In this document: positions 8,168 through 17,712 of the stretch, in pieces
Numbering within the stretch: position 1 is the first letter of the stretch
How the letters are laid out: each line of letters opens with the position of its first letter
Origin: Bradyrhizobium murdochi
GTDB lineage: Bacteria > Pseudomonadota > Alphaproteobacteria > Rhizobiales > Xanthobacteraceae
NCBI RefSeq assembly: GCF_000472965.1
Contig: NZ_AXAU01000009.1
Location: forward strand, 216,517 to 280,516
Reading direction: 5' to 3'
Length of the DNA: 64,000 nucleotides
Translations under genes and position numbers: made by a program
The notes under the pieces: generated by a model
Database searches by the model: none
The model's input: only the letters and a program-made list of their open reading frames with translations
What the model was told of the DNA's origin: nothing

Positions 8168-11100
8168 TGCACGTCGTGTTTCGCGAGAGCCGCGGTCTTG
8201 AGGAGACCGCGATCCCTAGGGATCTCGGCCAGGACCCGGCCGACCTTGTCGTGCTCTCGTTCTCGGACAGCGATCTCGCCGCGTTCGCGTCCGGCTGGCA
8301 GCGTGGGCGTACTTGCCTGCCGTCGCTGAGGCTCGCGAACCTTGCGGAACTGCGTCATCCGCTTTCGGTCGATACCTATATCGAGCGGACGCTATCGCAT
8401 GCGCGCGGCGTACTGGTGCGTCTGATCGGTGGCGAGTCCTACTGGCCATATGGACTGGCTGCCCTGCATCAATTGGCCAAGGACCGCGACATCGCGCTTG
8501 CGGTGCTGCCAGGTGATGGTCGCGACGACCCGCGGCTGAATGCGCTCTCAACAGTGCCTACCTTGACGCTCGGACGGCTAAAGGCCTTGTGCGACAAGGG
8601 CGGAGCAATGGCGGCGCAGGCTGCAATCGCCCAGCTCGCACTAGCCTCGGGCCTTTATGCGGGGGCTGTAGCCGGCGAGATCGAAATATCCGAGATCGGT
8701 TTTTATGATCCGGCTCGTGGCGCAATCGCGGCGCTGCCAAATTGCGACCGGCGGCCGCGCGCGCTCGTCACCTTCTATCGCTCCTATCTCACCGCGGCAG
8801 ATACCCTCCCGGTCGACGCGCTGATCACAGCACTGCGGCAAACGGGTTTTGATGCCTATGGCGTATTCGTCACATCGCTAAAGGCCGCCGGTGTAGCGGA
8901 CTGGCTGAAGGGGCAGTTCGAGCAATGCCCGCCTGCAGTGATCGTCAATGCAACCGCCTTCTCTGCGGCCGCCGACGGCACGACGCCTTTCGATGCCGCC
9001 TCCTGTCCGGTGTTCCAGGTTGCGTTGTCGACGGCCCGGCGCGAGGATTGGGCGGAGTCGCTTCGCGGTCTCTCGCCGGCCGATCTGGCGATGCATGTAG
9101 CGTTGCCGGAGATTGACGGCCGGCTATTTGCGGGCGTGGTCAGCTTCAAGTCGGCGGGTGAGCGCGATCCCGATCTGCAATTTGCGCATCTGGCGCACAG
9201 GCCTGACGACGAACGTGTCGGTTCGGTCGTGGATCGGGTGGTAGCTTGGCACAGGCTCGCGGGCAAGCCGGCTGGCGTGAAGCGGCTGGCGATTGTGCTC
9301 TCGAACTATCCGGGCCGTCCGCACCAGCTCGCGCATGCGGTTGGGCTCGACGCGCTCGCTTCGGTCGAAACGCTGCTGTCCGATCTCGAAGCTGCTGGTT
9401 ACGACGTGAAAGCGGCGGGAGCGTTCGGTGAAACTCTCCAGCGGGAGGAATTGACCTTTAGCGTCGCGGATTACCGCACGGCGCTGGCGAGGCTTCCGCG
9501 CCCGTTACAGGATGACCTTGCGCGCGCCTGGGGCGCGCCGCAGAACGATCCCGCCTGTCGTGGTGGCGAATTTCATTTCGCAGTGATCCAATGTGGCAAG
9601 GCGATTATCGCCGTTCAGCCTGAACGCAGTGACGTTACCAATCGTGACGCCGAGTATCATGATCTTTCCCGCACGCCTCGCCACGCCTATGTCGCATTCT
9701 ATCTTTGGCTCAGGCAGCAAAAGGTCGACGCGGTCGTCCATATGGGCGCTCACGGAACGCTAGAATGGCTGCCCGGCAAGTCCGTGGCGCTGTCCGCTGC
9801 CTGTTGGCCTGAAGCGCTGATCGGCGACATGCCCGTGATCTATCCCTTCATTGTCAATGATCCCGGCGAGGCCGCGCAGGCCAAGCGGCGCATCGGCGCT
9901 GTCACGATAGGGCATTTGCCGCCACCATTGGCTCGGGCGGCGTTGCCTCAAGGCCTGCGCCGGCTCGAGCAACTGCTCGATGAATATTCGACGGCCGATG
10001 GTCTCGATCCCGCGCGCCGCCAGCGCCTAATCGCGTCGATTCGCGATGAAGCGCGTGCCGCGGGACTGGAAGAGGATCTCGGGCTTGGCGCCTCGGCTGC
10101 GGCGGCTGAGGCAATTCCCCGGATCGATCGCTTCGTCTGCGACCTCAAGGAAAGCCAGTTCGGCGATGGCCTGCATGTGTTCGGCCGCGGGGCTTGCGGC
10201 GAGGCGGAGAAGGGCGCGCTGCTTGACGCTCTCTCTGGTAGGCGCGTTGCTGCGGGGCCGGCAGGCTCGCCCTATCGCGGGCGGCGCGATGTGCTGCCGA
10301 CCGGACGCAATCTGTTCGCCGTCGATCCCCGCGCAGTGCCGACACCGTCCGCGCATGTACAGGGGATCAAGCTCGCCGAGGAATTGCTGCGCCGTCACCT
10401 GCAGGATCACGGCGACTGGCCGAGGGGGCTGCTGGTTGATCTCTGGGGATCATCCACCATGCGCACCGCAGGCGAGGATTTCGCGATGGCCCTGCACCTG
10501 GCAGGCATCGCGCCGCGCTGGGACCACGGATCGGGCCGCGTGTCGGGTTATGAGATCATCGCACCAGCGGCTCTTGGTCGGCCGCGCATCGACGTGACGC
10601 TTCGCGTGTCGGGACTGTTTCGCGACGTCTTTTCATCTCTTGCGCAATTGTTCGAGGCGGCAACGGAAGCGCTTTCTGAACGCGACGAGGAGGGCGAGGA
10701 AAATCCCTATCGTCATCGCGCGGCGCGTGTGTTTGGACCCCGGCCGGGGCAGTACGGTGTCGGTATGGCATCGATGCCGGATGTCTTCACGGCGACGACG
10801 CGCGAGGCGGCCGGTGAAGCCTGGCTGTCGGCTTCGTCCTGGGCATTCGCGTCCGACGGCACGATGCGGCCTGATCGTACAGGTATCGAGGCAAGGCTCG
10901 TCGCCGCTAATGCCTTTGTCCATGTGCAGGACCTGCCGGAAACGGATCTGCTGCTCGCCGCAGACTATGCCGTGCATGAGGCGGGCCTTGCGGCCGCGGC
11001 GGCGCGCCTGGGCGCGGCCACACCATCGCTCTACCACCTCGACGCGACACATCCCGATCAGCCGCGTGCTCGCTCGTTGACCGAGGAAATCTCGCGCGTC

Positions 11101-11409
11101 GTGCGTGCGCGTGCGGCCAACCAAAAATGGATCGCCGGCATGATGCGCCACGGCTTTCGGGGCGCGGCGGAAATCGCTGCCACGCTAGAGCATATGGCCA
11201 GCTTTGCACATCTTGCCGATGCGGTACCCACGCATCTCTTCGATCTCTATTACGACGCGACGCTTGGCAGCGACAACGTGCGAACTTTCATGGCGCGCGA
11301 GAATCCGGCGGCGCTCGCGGCGATCGAGGCTTGCTTCACCCGTTTGCATCAAGCTTCGCTCTGGAGGACACGGCGCAATTCGATCGCGGCTGCGCTGGAG
11401 GCCTCATGA
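8167..11409 (+). CDS. cobN: Cobaltochelatase large subunit CobN
   Basis: 1080-residue large subunit of the ATP-dependent aerobic cobaltochelatase, homologous to magnesium chelatase BchH; it binds hydrogenobyrinic acid a,c-diamide and inserts cobalt with help from CobS and CobT AAA-type subunits, which are not in this window. The family signature HMGAHGTLEWLPGKS lies near residue 530, and the C-terminal half has LVDLWGSSTMRTAGEDFAMAL and RVFGPRPGQYGVG. It is shorter than the about 1275-residue P. denitrificans protein but has no visible break. The start at 8167 shares one base with the cobW stop. Confidence 0.95.
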   Translation: MHVVFRESRGLEETAIPRDLGQDPADLVVLSFSDSDLAAFASGWQRGRTCLPSLRLANLAELRHPLSVDTYIERTLSHARGVLVRLIGGESYWPYGLAALHQLAKDRDIALAVLPGDGRDDPRLNALSTVPTLTLGRLKALCDKGGAMAAQAAIAQLALASGLYAGAVAGEIEISEIGFYDPARGAIAALPNCDRRPRALVTFYRSYLTAADTLPVDALITALRQTGFDAYGVFVTSLKAAGVADWLKGQFEQCPPAVIVNATAFSAAADGTTPFDAASCPVFQVALSTARREDWAESLRGLSPADLAMHVALPEIDGRLFAGVVSFKSAGERDPDLQFAHLAHRPDDERVGSVVDRVVAWHRLAGKPAGVKRLAIVLSNYPGRPHQLAHAVGLDALASVETLLSDLEAAGYDVKAAGAFGETLQREELTFSVADYRTALARLPRPLQDDLARAWGAPQNDPACRGGEFHFAVIQCGKAIIAVQPERSDVTNRDAEYHDLSRTPRHAYVAFYLWLRQQKVDAVVHMGAHGTLEWLPGKSVALSAACWPEALIGDMPVIYPFIVNDPGEAAQAKRRIGAVTIGHLPPPLARAALPQGLRRLEQLLDEYSTADGLDPARRQRLIASIRDEARAAGLEEDLGLGASAAAAEAIPRIDRFVCDLKESQFGDGLHVFGRGACGEAEKGALLDALSGRRVAAGPAGSPYRGRRDVLPTGRNLFAVDPRAVPTPSAHVQGIKLAEELLRRHLQDHGDWPRGLLVDLWGSSTMRTAGEDFAMALHLAGIAPRWDHGSGRVSGYEIIAPAALGRPRIDVTLRVSGLFRDVFSSLAQLFEAATEALSERDEEGEENPYRHRAARVFGPRPGQYGVGMASMPDVFTATTREAAGEAWLSASSWAFASDGTMRPDRTGIEARLVAANAFVHVQDLPETDLLLAADYAVHEAGLAAAAARLGAATPSLYHLDATHPDQPRARSLTEEISRVVRARAANQKWIAGMMRHGFRGAAEIAATLEHMASFAHLADAVPTHLFDLYYDATLGSDNVRTFMARENPAALAAIEACFTRLHQASLWRTRRNSIAAALEAS

Positions 11410-12569
11410 GCGCCGTTGCGATCAAGGGCTGGTGTCCCGGCGCCTTACGGCCGATGCTGTCGGGGGATGGGCTTGTGGTTCGCATCCGGCCGCACGGTGG
11501 CCGGCTCGATGCGAAGCAGGCAGCGGGAATTGCGGTGCTGGCCGAGTGCTACGGCAACGGCCTGATCGATCTGACCAGCCGGGCCAACCTGCAAATCAGG
11601 GGTGTCAGTGATCAAGGTCATCGGCCCTTGATCGAGGAACTATCACGGTTGCACTTGCTCGATCCCGATCCGGACTCGGAAGCGCGGCGCAACATCCTTG
11701 TCACGCCCTTCTGGAGCGAAAGTGACGATACCTGTTTTCTCGCAGCAGAACTTGAACACGGGCTTGTGATGGGACCGCCCAGCCTGCCGACCAAATTCGG
11801 CTTCGCCGTTGATTGCAGCACAGAGCCCGTGCTGGCCGGCGCCTCCGCCGACATCCGCATCGAGCGCAGCATCGCGGGAGAGCTGATCGTGCGTGCCGAC
11901 GGTGCGGAGCATGGGCGTCCCGTCTCGCGGACAGAAGCGGTAGGCGTTGCGCTCGCGCTTGCCGAGTGGTTCGTCGATTCGGGCGGAGCCAGGGAGGGCA
12001 GAGGGCGAATGAGAGCGCATGTCGGGGCTGGCGCAAAACTGCCCGACGCGCTTCGTGGCAACGTCAAGCCGGCTTGCATGACCGCGGAGCCGCATCCCGG
12101 ACTTTATCCGCAAGGCGCGATGGTCGCTGCGGCTTTCGGACAGCTGACACATGCCGCGCTCAGCCATCTTGCCGGATGCTCGCAAGGATTAAGGATGACG
12201 CCCTGGCGTATGATTGTGGCGGAAGAATTGCGCGAAATGCCCCAATGCGAGGGCCTCGTCACCCAAGCGGACGATCCCATCCTGCGCGTCGTCGCCTGCA
12301 GCGGTGCGCCCGCCTGCTGTGAGGCGCATTCCGATACTCGTGCACTTGCAGCGGCGCTTGCGCCGCATATTGCCGCGGACGAGAGGCTTCACGTCTCTGG
12401 CTGTGCCAAAGGCTGTGCCCATTTGGGGGCTGCCGCGCTCACGCTTGTTGCGACCCGCGAGGGATTTGATGTCATCCGCAGCGGCTCAACGCGGGATACG
12501 CCTAGCCAGCGTGGAGTAAGCGCAGGCCGAATAATCGCGGATCCTTCCGTTCTGACGGGAGCGCACTGA
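11406..12569 (+). CDS. cobG: Precorrin-3B synthase CobG
   Basis: 387-residue Fe-S and sirohaem-type reductase relative that hydroxylates precorrin-3A at C20 and forms the gamma-lactone, using O2; a hallmark of the aerobic pathway. The N-terminal ferredoxin-like half contains LTSRANLQIRGV; the [4Fe-4S] ligands are CSGAPAC (CX5C) and GCAKGC (CX3C) in the last quarter, as in nitrite/sulfite reductases. ATGA overlap with cobN and TGATG overlap with cobH show translational coupling. Confidence 0.94.
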   Translation: MSAVAIKGWCPGALRPMLSGDGLVVRIRPHGGRLDAKQAAGIAVLAECYGNGLIDLTSRANLQIRGVSDQGHRPLIEELSRLHLLDPDPDSEARRNILVTPFWSESDDTCFLAAELEHGLVMGPPSLPTKFGFAVDCSTEPVLAGASADIRIERSIAGELIVRADGAEHGRPVSRTEAVGVALALAEWFVDSGGAREGRGRMRAHVGAGAKLPDALRGNVKPACMTAEPHPGLYPQGAMVAAAFGQLTHAALSHLAGCSQGLRMTPWRMIVAEELREMPQCEGLVTQADDPILRVVACSGAPACCEAHSDTRALAAALAPHIAADERLHVSGCAKGCAHLGAAALTLVATREGFDVIRSGSTRDTPSQRGVSAGRIIADPSVLTGAH

Positions 12570-13198
12570 TGCCGCACGTCTATGAAACCGATGGTGCGGC
12601 GATCTACCGTCAATCCTTCGCCACCATCCGTGCCGAGGCGGACCTTGAGCGCTTTTCGGCCGACGAGGAGCCGGTCGTCGTTCGCATGATCCATGCCGCT
12701 GGCATGGTCAGTCTCGAATCCTGCATCCGCTTCACGCCTGGCATGGCGCGCATCGCGCGCGCTGCGCTTCAGAACGCCGCGCCTATCCTCTGCGACGCAC
12801 GCATGGTGTCGGAGGGAATTACGCGTGCGCGCCTGCCGGCCGGCAACGCCATCATCTGTACGCTTGACGATCCCGCGGTTCCCTCCCTCGCGCAATCCAT
12901 GCGCAATACCCGCTCAGCCGCGGCACTGGAATTGTGGAGGCCGCATCTGGACGGCGCGATCGTCGCTATCGGCAATGCGCCGACCGCGCTATTTCACCTG
13001 CTCAACATGCTAGAGGATCGCAACTGTCCAAGACCTGCAGCGATCATAGGTTGTCCGGTCGGCTTTGTCGGCGCGGCTGAAGCCAAGGTTGCGCTGATGG
13101 CTGACCAGCCTGCGCCGGCGCTGACGGTCGAGGGGCGCCTTGGCGGCTCGGCAATCACGGTGGCCGCCGTGAACGCGCTGGCGAGCCGGAACGAATAG
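12569..13198 (+). CDS. cobH: Precorrin-8X methylmutase CobH
   Basis: 209-residue enzyme that moves the C11 methyl group to C12, turning precorrin-8X into hydrogenobyrinic acid. The catalytic-histidine segment VVRMIHAAGM lies near residues 34-43; CDARMVSEGITRA and the late AIIGCPVGFVGAAEAK are conserved family blocks. Length is normal. Its ATG shares one base with the cobG stop, and cobI starts two bases after its stop. Confidence 0.95.
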   Translation: MPHVYETDGAAIYRQSFATIRAEADLERFSADEEPVVVRMIHAAGMVSLESCIRFTPGMARIARAALQNAAPILCDARMVSEGITRARLPAGNAIICTLDDPAVPSLAQSMRNTRSAAALELWRPHLDGAIVAIGNAPTALFHLLNMLEDRNCPRPAAIIGCPVGFVGAAEAKVALMADQPAPALTVEGRLGGSAITVAAVNALASRNE

Positions 13199-13200
13199 CC

Positions 13201-13932
13201 ATGGGGCGCATCATCTGTTGCGGCCTCGGGCCAGGAAATCCGGACCTCATGAGCGTGCGCGCCGATCGTGAGGTCCGTGCGGCCAAGCACGTTGCCTATT
13301 TCCGGAAGAAGGGACGGCCCGGCCAGGCGCGCCGCATCGTCGATGGACTACTGGCAAAGGACGTCTGCGAATATCCGATGGAGTATCCGGTCACGACTGA
13401 GATCGCCTTCGACAGTCTGGAATATATTCGCCTCCTTGCCGGCTTTTACGACGAGTGGGCGGAGCGTCTTGCGCGGATCGCCCGCGCGGTCGACATCGTC
13501 GTTCTCTGCGAGGGCGATCCCTACTTCTACGGCTCCTTCATGCATCTGCGTGCACGTCTGCAGGGCCGCGTCGAGATCGAGGTGATCGCCGGCATTCCCG
13601 GTATGGCTGGCTGCTGGAATTCGGTCGGCCTGCCGATCGCCCTCGGCGACGATGTGATGACGGTGCTGATGGGTACGCTGTCGGAACACGAGCTCGAGCA
13701 ACGCGCGCGCAGTTCCGATGCGCTCGTCGTCATGAAGACCGGGCGCAATCTGAAGAAGGTGCGCCGCGCGCTCGCCGCCGCCGGCCGCCTGGGCGAGGCA
13801 TGGCTGATCGAACGCGGCACCATGCCTGGCGAGCGCGTCGCGCGGCTGAAGGACGTGGACGAGACCGAGTGTCCCTATTTCGCGATCGTGCTCGTGCATG
13901 GGCAGGGACGCCGGATGGAGGCGGCCGAATGA
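13201..13932 (+). CDS. cobI: Precorrin-2 C20-methyltransferase CobI
   Basis: 243-residue SAM-dependent tetrapyrrole methylase that converts precorrin-2 to precorrin-3A. The N-terminal GLGPGNPDLMSVRA loop, the ICEYP-type region (here VCEYPMEYPVT), VVLCEGDPYFYGSFMH and AGIPGMAGCWNSVGLPI are the expected SAM and substrate-binding segments, and the split between cobI and cobL-type family members is clear from the PMEYP block. Gene start at 13201 follows cobH directly and its end overlaps cobJ by four bases. Confidence 0.94.
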   Translation: MGRIICCGLGPGNPDLMSVRADREVRAAKHVAYFRKKGRPGQARRIVDGLLAKDVCEYPMEYPVTTEIAFDSLEYIRLLAGFYDEWAERLARIARAVDIVVLCEGDPYFYGSFMHLRARLQGRVEIEVIAGIPGMAGCWNSVGLPIALGDDVMTVLMGTLSEHELEQRARSSDALVVMKTGRNLKKVRRALAAAGRLGEAWLIERGTMPGERVARLKDVDETECPYFAIVLVHGQGRRMEAAE

Positions 13933-14663
13933 CGGGCATATTGACCATCGCGGGACTTGGGCCGGGGGACCAGGCGCTAGTCACGCCGGAAGTCTCCGCC
14001 GCGCTCGCCGCCGCGACGGACGTCGTGGGCTATGCGCCCTATGTCGCGCGGGTGCAACAGCGTGAAGGACTGACGCTGCATCCATCAGACAATCGCATGG
14101 AGTTGCAGCGCGCAAGCGATGCCTTGCAGCTGGCATCGGAAGGACGCCGCGTTGTCATGGTTTCTTCCGGCGACCCGGGTGTTTTCGCCATGGCAGCGGC
14201 TGTATTCGAAGCCCTTGAAGTCTCGCCGCAATGGCAGGGCCTTGCAATCCGCGTTCTGCCCGGCGTAACTGCAATGCTGGCAGCGGCCGCGCGCGCCGGC
14301 GCGCCGCTCGGCCACGATTTTTGCGCGATCAATCTCTCCGATAATCTGAAGCCGTGGCCGACGATCGAGAAGCGCTTGCGGCTTGCTGCCGAAGCCGACT
14401 TTGCGATCGCGATGTACAATCCGCGCTCAGTGAGCCGGCCCGAGGGTTTTGGACGCGCACTTTCGGTTCTGAAGGAGGCAGGTTGGGGCGAACGCCTCGT
14501 GATCTTTGCCCATGCGGTCAGCACGGCCGCGGAGCGAATTGAAACAGTGATGCTGCGCGAGGCACGGCCCGAGATGGCCGACATGCGAACCCTTGTCATC
14601 GTCGGCAATTCGGCAACGCGCCGCGTCGGCCGCTGGGTCTATGCACCGAGGCATGTCCGATGA
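13929..14663 (+). CDS. cobJ: Precorrin-3B C17-methyltransferase CobJ
   Basis: 244-residue methylase that methylates C17 and contracts the ring of precorrin-3B to give precorrin-4. Visible blocks are GLGPGDQALVTPEV, VVGYAPYVARV, VSSGDPGVFAMAAAVFEAL, and FCAINLSDNLKPWPTIEKRL, the last a CobJ hallmark. The ATG at 13929 overlaps the cobI stop (ATGA); the open frame extends far upstream but that part is a shadow of cobI. The last 25 bases overlap the 3' end of the antisense cobK. Confidence 0.94.
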   Translation: MTGILTIAGLGPGDQALVTPEVSAALAAATDVVGYAPYVARVQQREGLTLHPSDNRMELQRASDALQLASEGRRVVMVSSGDPGVFAMAAAVFEALEVSPQWQGLAIRVLPGVTAMLAAAARAGAPLGHDFCAINLSDNLKPWPTIEKRLRLAAEADFAIAMYNPRSVSRPEGFGRALSVLKEAGWGERLVIFAHAVSTAAERIETVMLREARPEMADMRTLVIVGNSATRRVGRWVYAPRHVR

Positions 14664-15388
14664 CCGAGCCATTGCATGACATCCGCCACGCTTTCGACCC
14701 GCGGCCTGTCAGGCAATTCGGGCCGCTTGAGCATCACGACGGGAAGGCCGAGCTCGCGCGCGGCGTCGATCTTGGCGCGCGCGCCCGTTCCACCGGAGTT
14801 GCGGGCAACAACCCATTCGATGCCGCGCGCGCGCATCATCTCCAATTCGCCGGCGAGGGTGAATGGTCCGCGCGACACGATGACATCGACGTCCGGAAAC
14901 GGCAGTGGTCCATCGGGGGGATCGACAAACCGCAAAGTGTAGGCATGCTGCGGTCTGGCGCTGAAAGCTGCGATGTGCTGCCGTCCGATCGCAAGAAATA
15001 TCCGCGCGCGATTGTTCGGCAACGCTGCCGCGGCGGAGGAGATATCCGCGGCCTCGATCCAGGAGTCGCCGGTCCATTTTGCCCAGGGCGCACGCTCGAG
15101 CGCGATCAGCGGTGTTCCGGTCGTCTCGCACGCTGCAACCGCATTGCGGCTCATCTCGGCCGCGAAGGGATGGGTTGCATCGACAAGGTGCGTTATTCCC
15201 TCGCGTCGAATGAACTCGGCAAGGCCATTCACGCCGCCGAACCCCCCGATGCGGGTCGGCAGCGGCTGGTTCGCGGGGGCGCGGGTGCGACCTCCATAGG
15301 AATAGATCGCATTACACCCCGCGCGCGCCACAGCGTCCGCGAGCAGATTGGCATCGCTTGTTCCGCCCAGAATGAGGGCGCGCATCAT
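14639..15388 (-). CDS. cobK: Precorrin-6A reductase CobK (antisense within the operon)
   Basis: 249-residue NADPH-dependent reductase converting precorrin-6A to precorrin-6B. The N-terminal MRALILGGTSDANLLADAV is the usual nucleotide-binding start; HLVDATHPFAAEMSRNA and the C-terminal VVARNSGGTGARAKIDAA are family signatures. It runs against the surrounding operon: its 3' end overlaps cobJ by 25 bases and its start (two adjacent ATGs at 15388 and 15385) overlaps the divergent cobL ATG at 15387. Upstream in-frame sequence to 15901 is a shadow of cobL. It needs its own promoter, which would lie inside cobL. Confidence 0.94.
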   Translation of the reverse strand: MMRALILGGTSDANLLADAVARAGCNAIYSYGGRTRAPANQPLPTRIGGFGGVNGLAEFIRREGITHLVDATHPFAAEMSRNAVAACETTGTPLIALERAPWAKWTGDSWIEAADISSAAAALPNNRARIFLAIGRQHIAAFSARPQHAYTLRFVDPPDGPLPFPDVDVIVSRGPFTLAGELEMMRARGIEWVVARNSGGTGARAKIDAARELGLPVVMLKRPELPDRPRVESVADVMQWLGHRTCLGA

Positions 15389-16568
15389 GCATGATCCCTG
15401 GCTGACGATTATCGGCATTGGCGAAGATGGCCTTGCCGGCCTCTCGGATGCAAGCCGAAAGGCGCTTGCGGAAGCCGAGACTGTGTTTGGCGGCGAACGG
15501 CATCTCGCGCTGGCAGGGATTGCCGACCGCGGCCGTCCCTGGCCGGTGCCGTTCGAGACCGATTGCGTGCTGACCTGCCGCGGTCGTCCGACGGTGGTGC
15601 TCGCCTCGGGCGATCCGTCCTGGTACGGCGTAGGAGCCAGTCTCGCGGAACGGCTCAGCAAGAGCGAATGGATTGCGCATCCCGCGCCCTCGACATTCTC
15701 ACTTGCCGCCGCGCGGCTCGGATGGCGGCTCGAATCTGTCGTCTGTCTTGGACTCCACGCGGCGCCATTCGAACGCCTGGTGCCGCATCTGACACGTGGA
15801 GCGCGCATTATTTGTCTCGTGCGCGACGACAAGGCGCCCGGCGATCTGGCCAAATGGTTGACGGCGCGCGGCTGGGGCGATTCACGGCTGTGGACGCTCA
15901 CCGCGCTCGGCGGTGCCCGCGAATCCGTAGTGCAATATCGGGCCGACAGCTACGCCGCCGATGGCGGTGCGGGTCCGGTGACAGTTGCGCTGGAAACCAA
16001 TGGACCGCACGGCGTTCCGCGCAGCTCCGGCCTTTCGGACGCGCTCTTCGTGCATGACGGTCAGTTCACCAAGCGGCCGATGCGCGCGCTCGCGCTTTCG
16101 GCGCTGGCGCCGAGATGCGGCGACAGATTATGGGACATTGGCGCCGGTTCAGGTTCGATCTCGGTAGAATGGGCTCTCTGTGGTGGCACGGCGATCGCCA
16201 TCGAAGCGCGGGCTGATCGCGTAGCGAATATCCGCGGCAACGCGGCAACCTTCGGTCTGACGCATCGCATCGCCATCGTTGAGGGAATAGCGCCTGATAT
16301 CCTCTCAGGCCTTGGGACACCGCAAGCCGTTTTCATCGGGGGAGGGTTCGACGCGAGGATGTTCGATGCGGTGTGGTCGCGCATTGAGCCGAGAGTAAGG
16401 TTAGTTGCGCATGCCGTCACGCTGGAGACCGAGGCGCTACTATCTGACCTTCATCAACGCCACGGTGGCGAGTTGATGCGGATCGAGATTGCGCATGCAG
16501 GTCACCTCGGCCGCTATCGATCCTGGGAAGCGGTGCGGCCGGTCGTGCAATGGAGTGCAGTCAAGTGA
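15387..16568 (+). CDS. cobL: Precorrin-6Y C5,15-methyltransferase (decarboxylating) CobL
   Basis: 393-residue fusion of two domains. The N-terminal CbiE-type methylase (about residues 1-200) begins WLTIIGIGEDGLAGLS and methylates C5; the C-terminal CbiT-type domain carries the Rossmann SAM motif LWDIGAGSGSISVEWAL and does the C15 methylation and decarboxylation. The full-length fusion is typical of the aerobic pathway. The ATG at 15387 is chosen because it opens directly with the CbiE motif; further upstream sequence belongs to antisense cobK. Confidence 0.95.
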   Translation: MHDPWLTIIGIGEDGLAGLSDASRKALAEAETVFGGERHLALAGIADRGRPWPVPFETDCVLTCRGRPTVVLASGDPSWYGVGASLAERLSKSEWIAHPAPSTFSLAAARLGWRLESVVCLGLHAAPFERLVPHLTRGARIICLVRDDKAPGDLAKWLTARGWGDSRLWTLTALGGARESVVQYRADSYAADGGAGPVTVALETNGPHGVPRSSGLSDALFVHDGQFTKRPMRALALSALAPRCGDRLWDIGAGSGSISVEWALCGGTAIAIEARADRVANIRGNAATFGLTHRIAIVEGIAPDILSGLGTPQAVFIGGGFDARMFDAVWSRIEPRVRLVAHAVTLETEALLSDLHQRHGGELMRIEIAHAGHLGRYRSWEAVRPVVQWSAVK

Positions 16569-16933
16569 AAGTCGCAGGTCTGGGGTTCAAGCGGGAGGTC
16601 ACACTGGCTGCGCTGCGCGAAGCTCTCGCCGCCGCGGGCGGTCCTGAAGATCTCGCGGCAGTTGCAACGGTCAGCGACAAGGCCGAAACCGCCGCGCTCA
16701 AATTGCTGGCGCGCGAACTCAACGTGCCGATCCGGCCTGTTTCGGCCGATGTCCTGGCCGGCATTGCCACGCCCACACAGTCAGAATCCATCAAGGCGAA
16801 GTTCGGTACGGGCTCCGTCGCCGAAGCCGCAGCGCTTGCGGTCGCCGGCCGTGGTGCGCGCCTCGTTTCGACGCGGGCCCTCTCGCAGGATCGGACGGCG
16901 ACCGCAGCGATCGCGGAAGGAGACGGCGAATGA
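16565..16933 (+). CDS. cobE: CobE / CbiG C-terminal-domain protein
   Basis: 122 residues from GTG 16565 (127 from an ATG at 16550). KVAGLGFKREVTLAAL at the N terminus is the start of the CbiG C-terminal domain; the end has TGSVAEAAALAVAGRGARL, the typical substrate-binding tail. CobE is required for aerobic cobalamin synthesis in P. denitrificans, with a role in corrin intermediate handling that is not fully defined. The GTG overlaps the cobL stop in a GTGA arrangement, which favours it; the 3' end overlaps cobM by four bases. Confidence 0.88.
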   Translation: MKVAGLGFKREVTLAALREALAAAGGPEDLAAVATVSDKAETAALKLLARELNVPIRPVSADVLAGIATPTQSESIKAKFGTGSVAEAAALAVAGRGARLVSTRALSQDRTATAAIAEGDGE

Positions 16934-17712
16934 CGGTGCACTTCATCGGCGCCGGACCGGGAGCAGCTGATCTGCTCACCTTGCGCGGTCGCGATCTGAT
17001 CGCCGCCTGTCCGGTCTGCCTCTATGCCGGCTCTCTCGTGCCCGAGGGCGTTCTTGCCCATTGCCCAAAGGATGCACGGATCGTGAACACCGCGCCGCTG
17101 TCGCTCGACGACATCATGTCGGAGATCGTCGCCGCGCATCATAAGGGCAAGGACGTCGCACGGCTACATTCCGGGGATCTCTCGATCTGGTCGGCGATGG
17201 GCGAGCAATTGCGCCGCCTGCGCGCGCTTCAAATCTCCTATTCAATCACGCCCGGCGTGCCGGCCTTTTCCGCCGCCGCGGCCGCGATCGAGGCCGAGCT
17301 CACGCTGCCGGGTCTTGTGCAATCGGTCGTCCTGACGCGGATGCCGGGCAGAGCGAGCGCGATGCCGAAAGGCGAGAAGCTCGCCACCTTCGCCGCGACC
17401 GGTGCGGTGCTCGCCATCCATCTCTCGATCCATCTGCTTTCCAGGGTAATTGATGAGCTGACGCCGCACTACGGAGGAGACTGTCCAGTCGCAATAGTCT
17501 GGCGCGCAAGCTGGCCGGATCAGCGCATCATTCGCGCTACGCTCGGTACGCTGGATTCTGCTGTAAGCACCGAGCTCGAGCGCACGGCCGTTATTCTGGT
17601 TGGCCGCACCCTGGGTTCGGAAGATTTCGGAGAGAGCCGCCTGTATGCCGCCGACTATGACCGCCGCTATCGGGCGCTCGGGCCGACGCCGCGCTTTCCG
17701 GAAGGCTCGTGA
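16930..17712 (+). CDS. cobM: Precorrin-4 C11-methyltransferase CobM
   Basis: 260-residue SAM-dependent methylase making precorrin-5. VHFIGAGPGAADLLTLRG at the start, YAGSLVPEGVLAHCP, LHSGDLSIWSAMGEQL, and ITPGVPAFSAAAAAIEAEL are the diagnostic CobM/CbiF blocks. Length is normal. It is coupled at both ends: ATGA with cobE and a one-base TGATG junction with cobB. Confidence 0.95.
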   Translation: MTVHFIGAGPGAADLLTLRGRDLIAACPVCLYAGSLVPEGVLAHCPKDARIVNTAPLSLDDIMSEIVAAHHKGKDVARLHSGDLSIWSAMGEQLRRLRALQISYSITPGVPAFSAAAAAIEAELTLPGLVQSVVLTRMPGRASAMPKGEKLATFAATGAVLAIHLSIHLLSRVIDELTPHYGGDCPVAIVWRASWPDQRIIRATLGTLDSAVSTELERTAVILVGRTLGSEDFGESRLYAADYDRRYRALGPTPRFPEGS

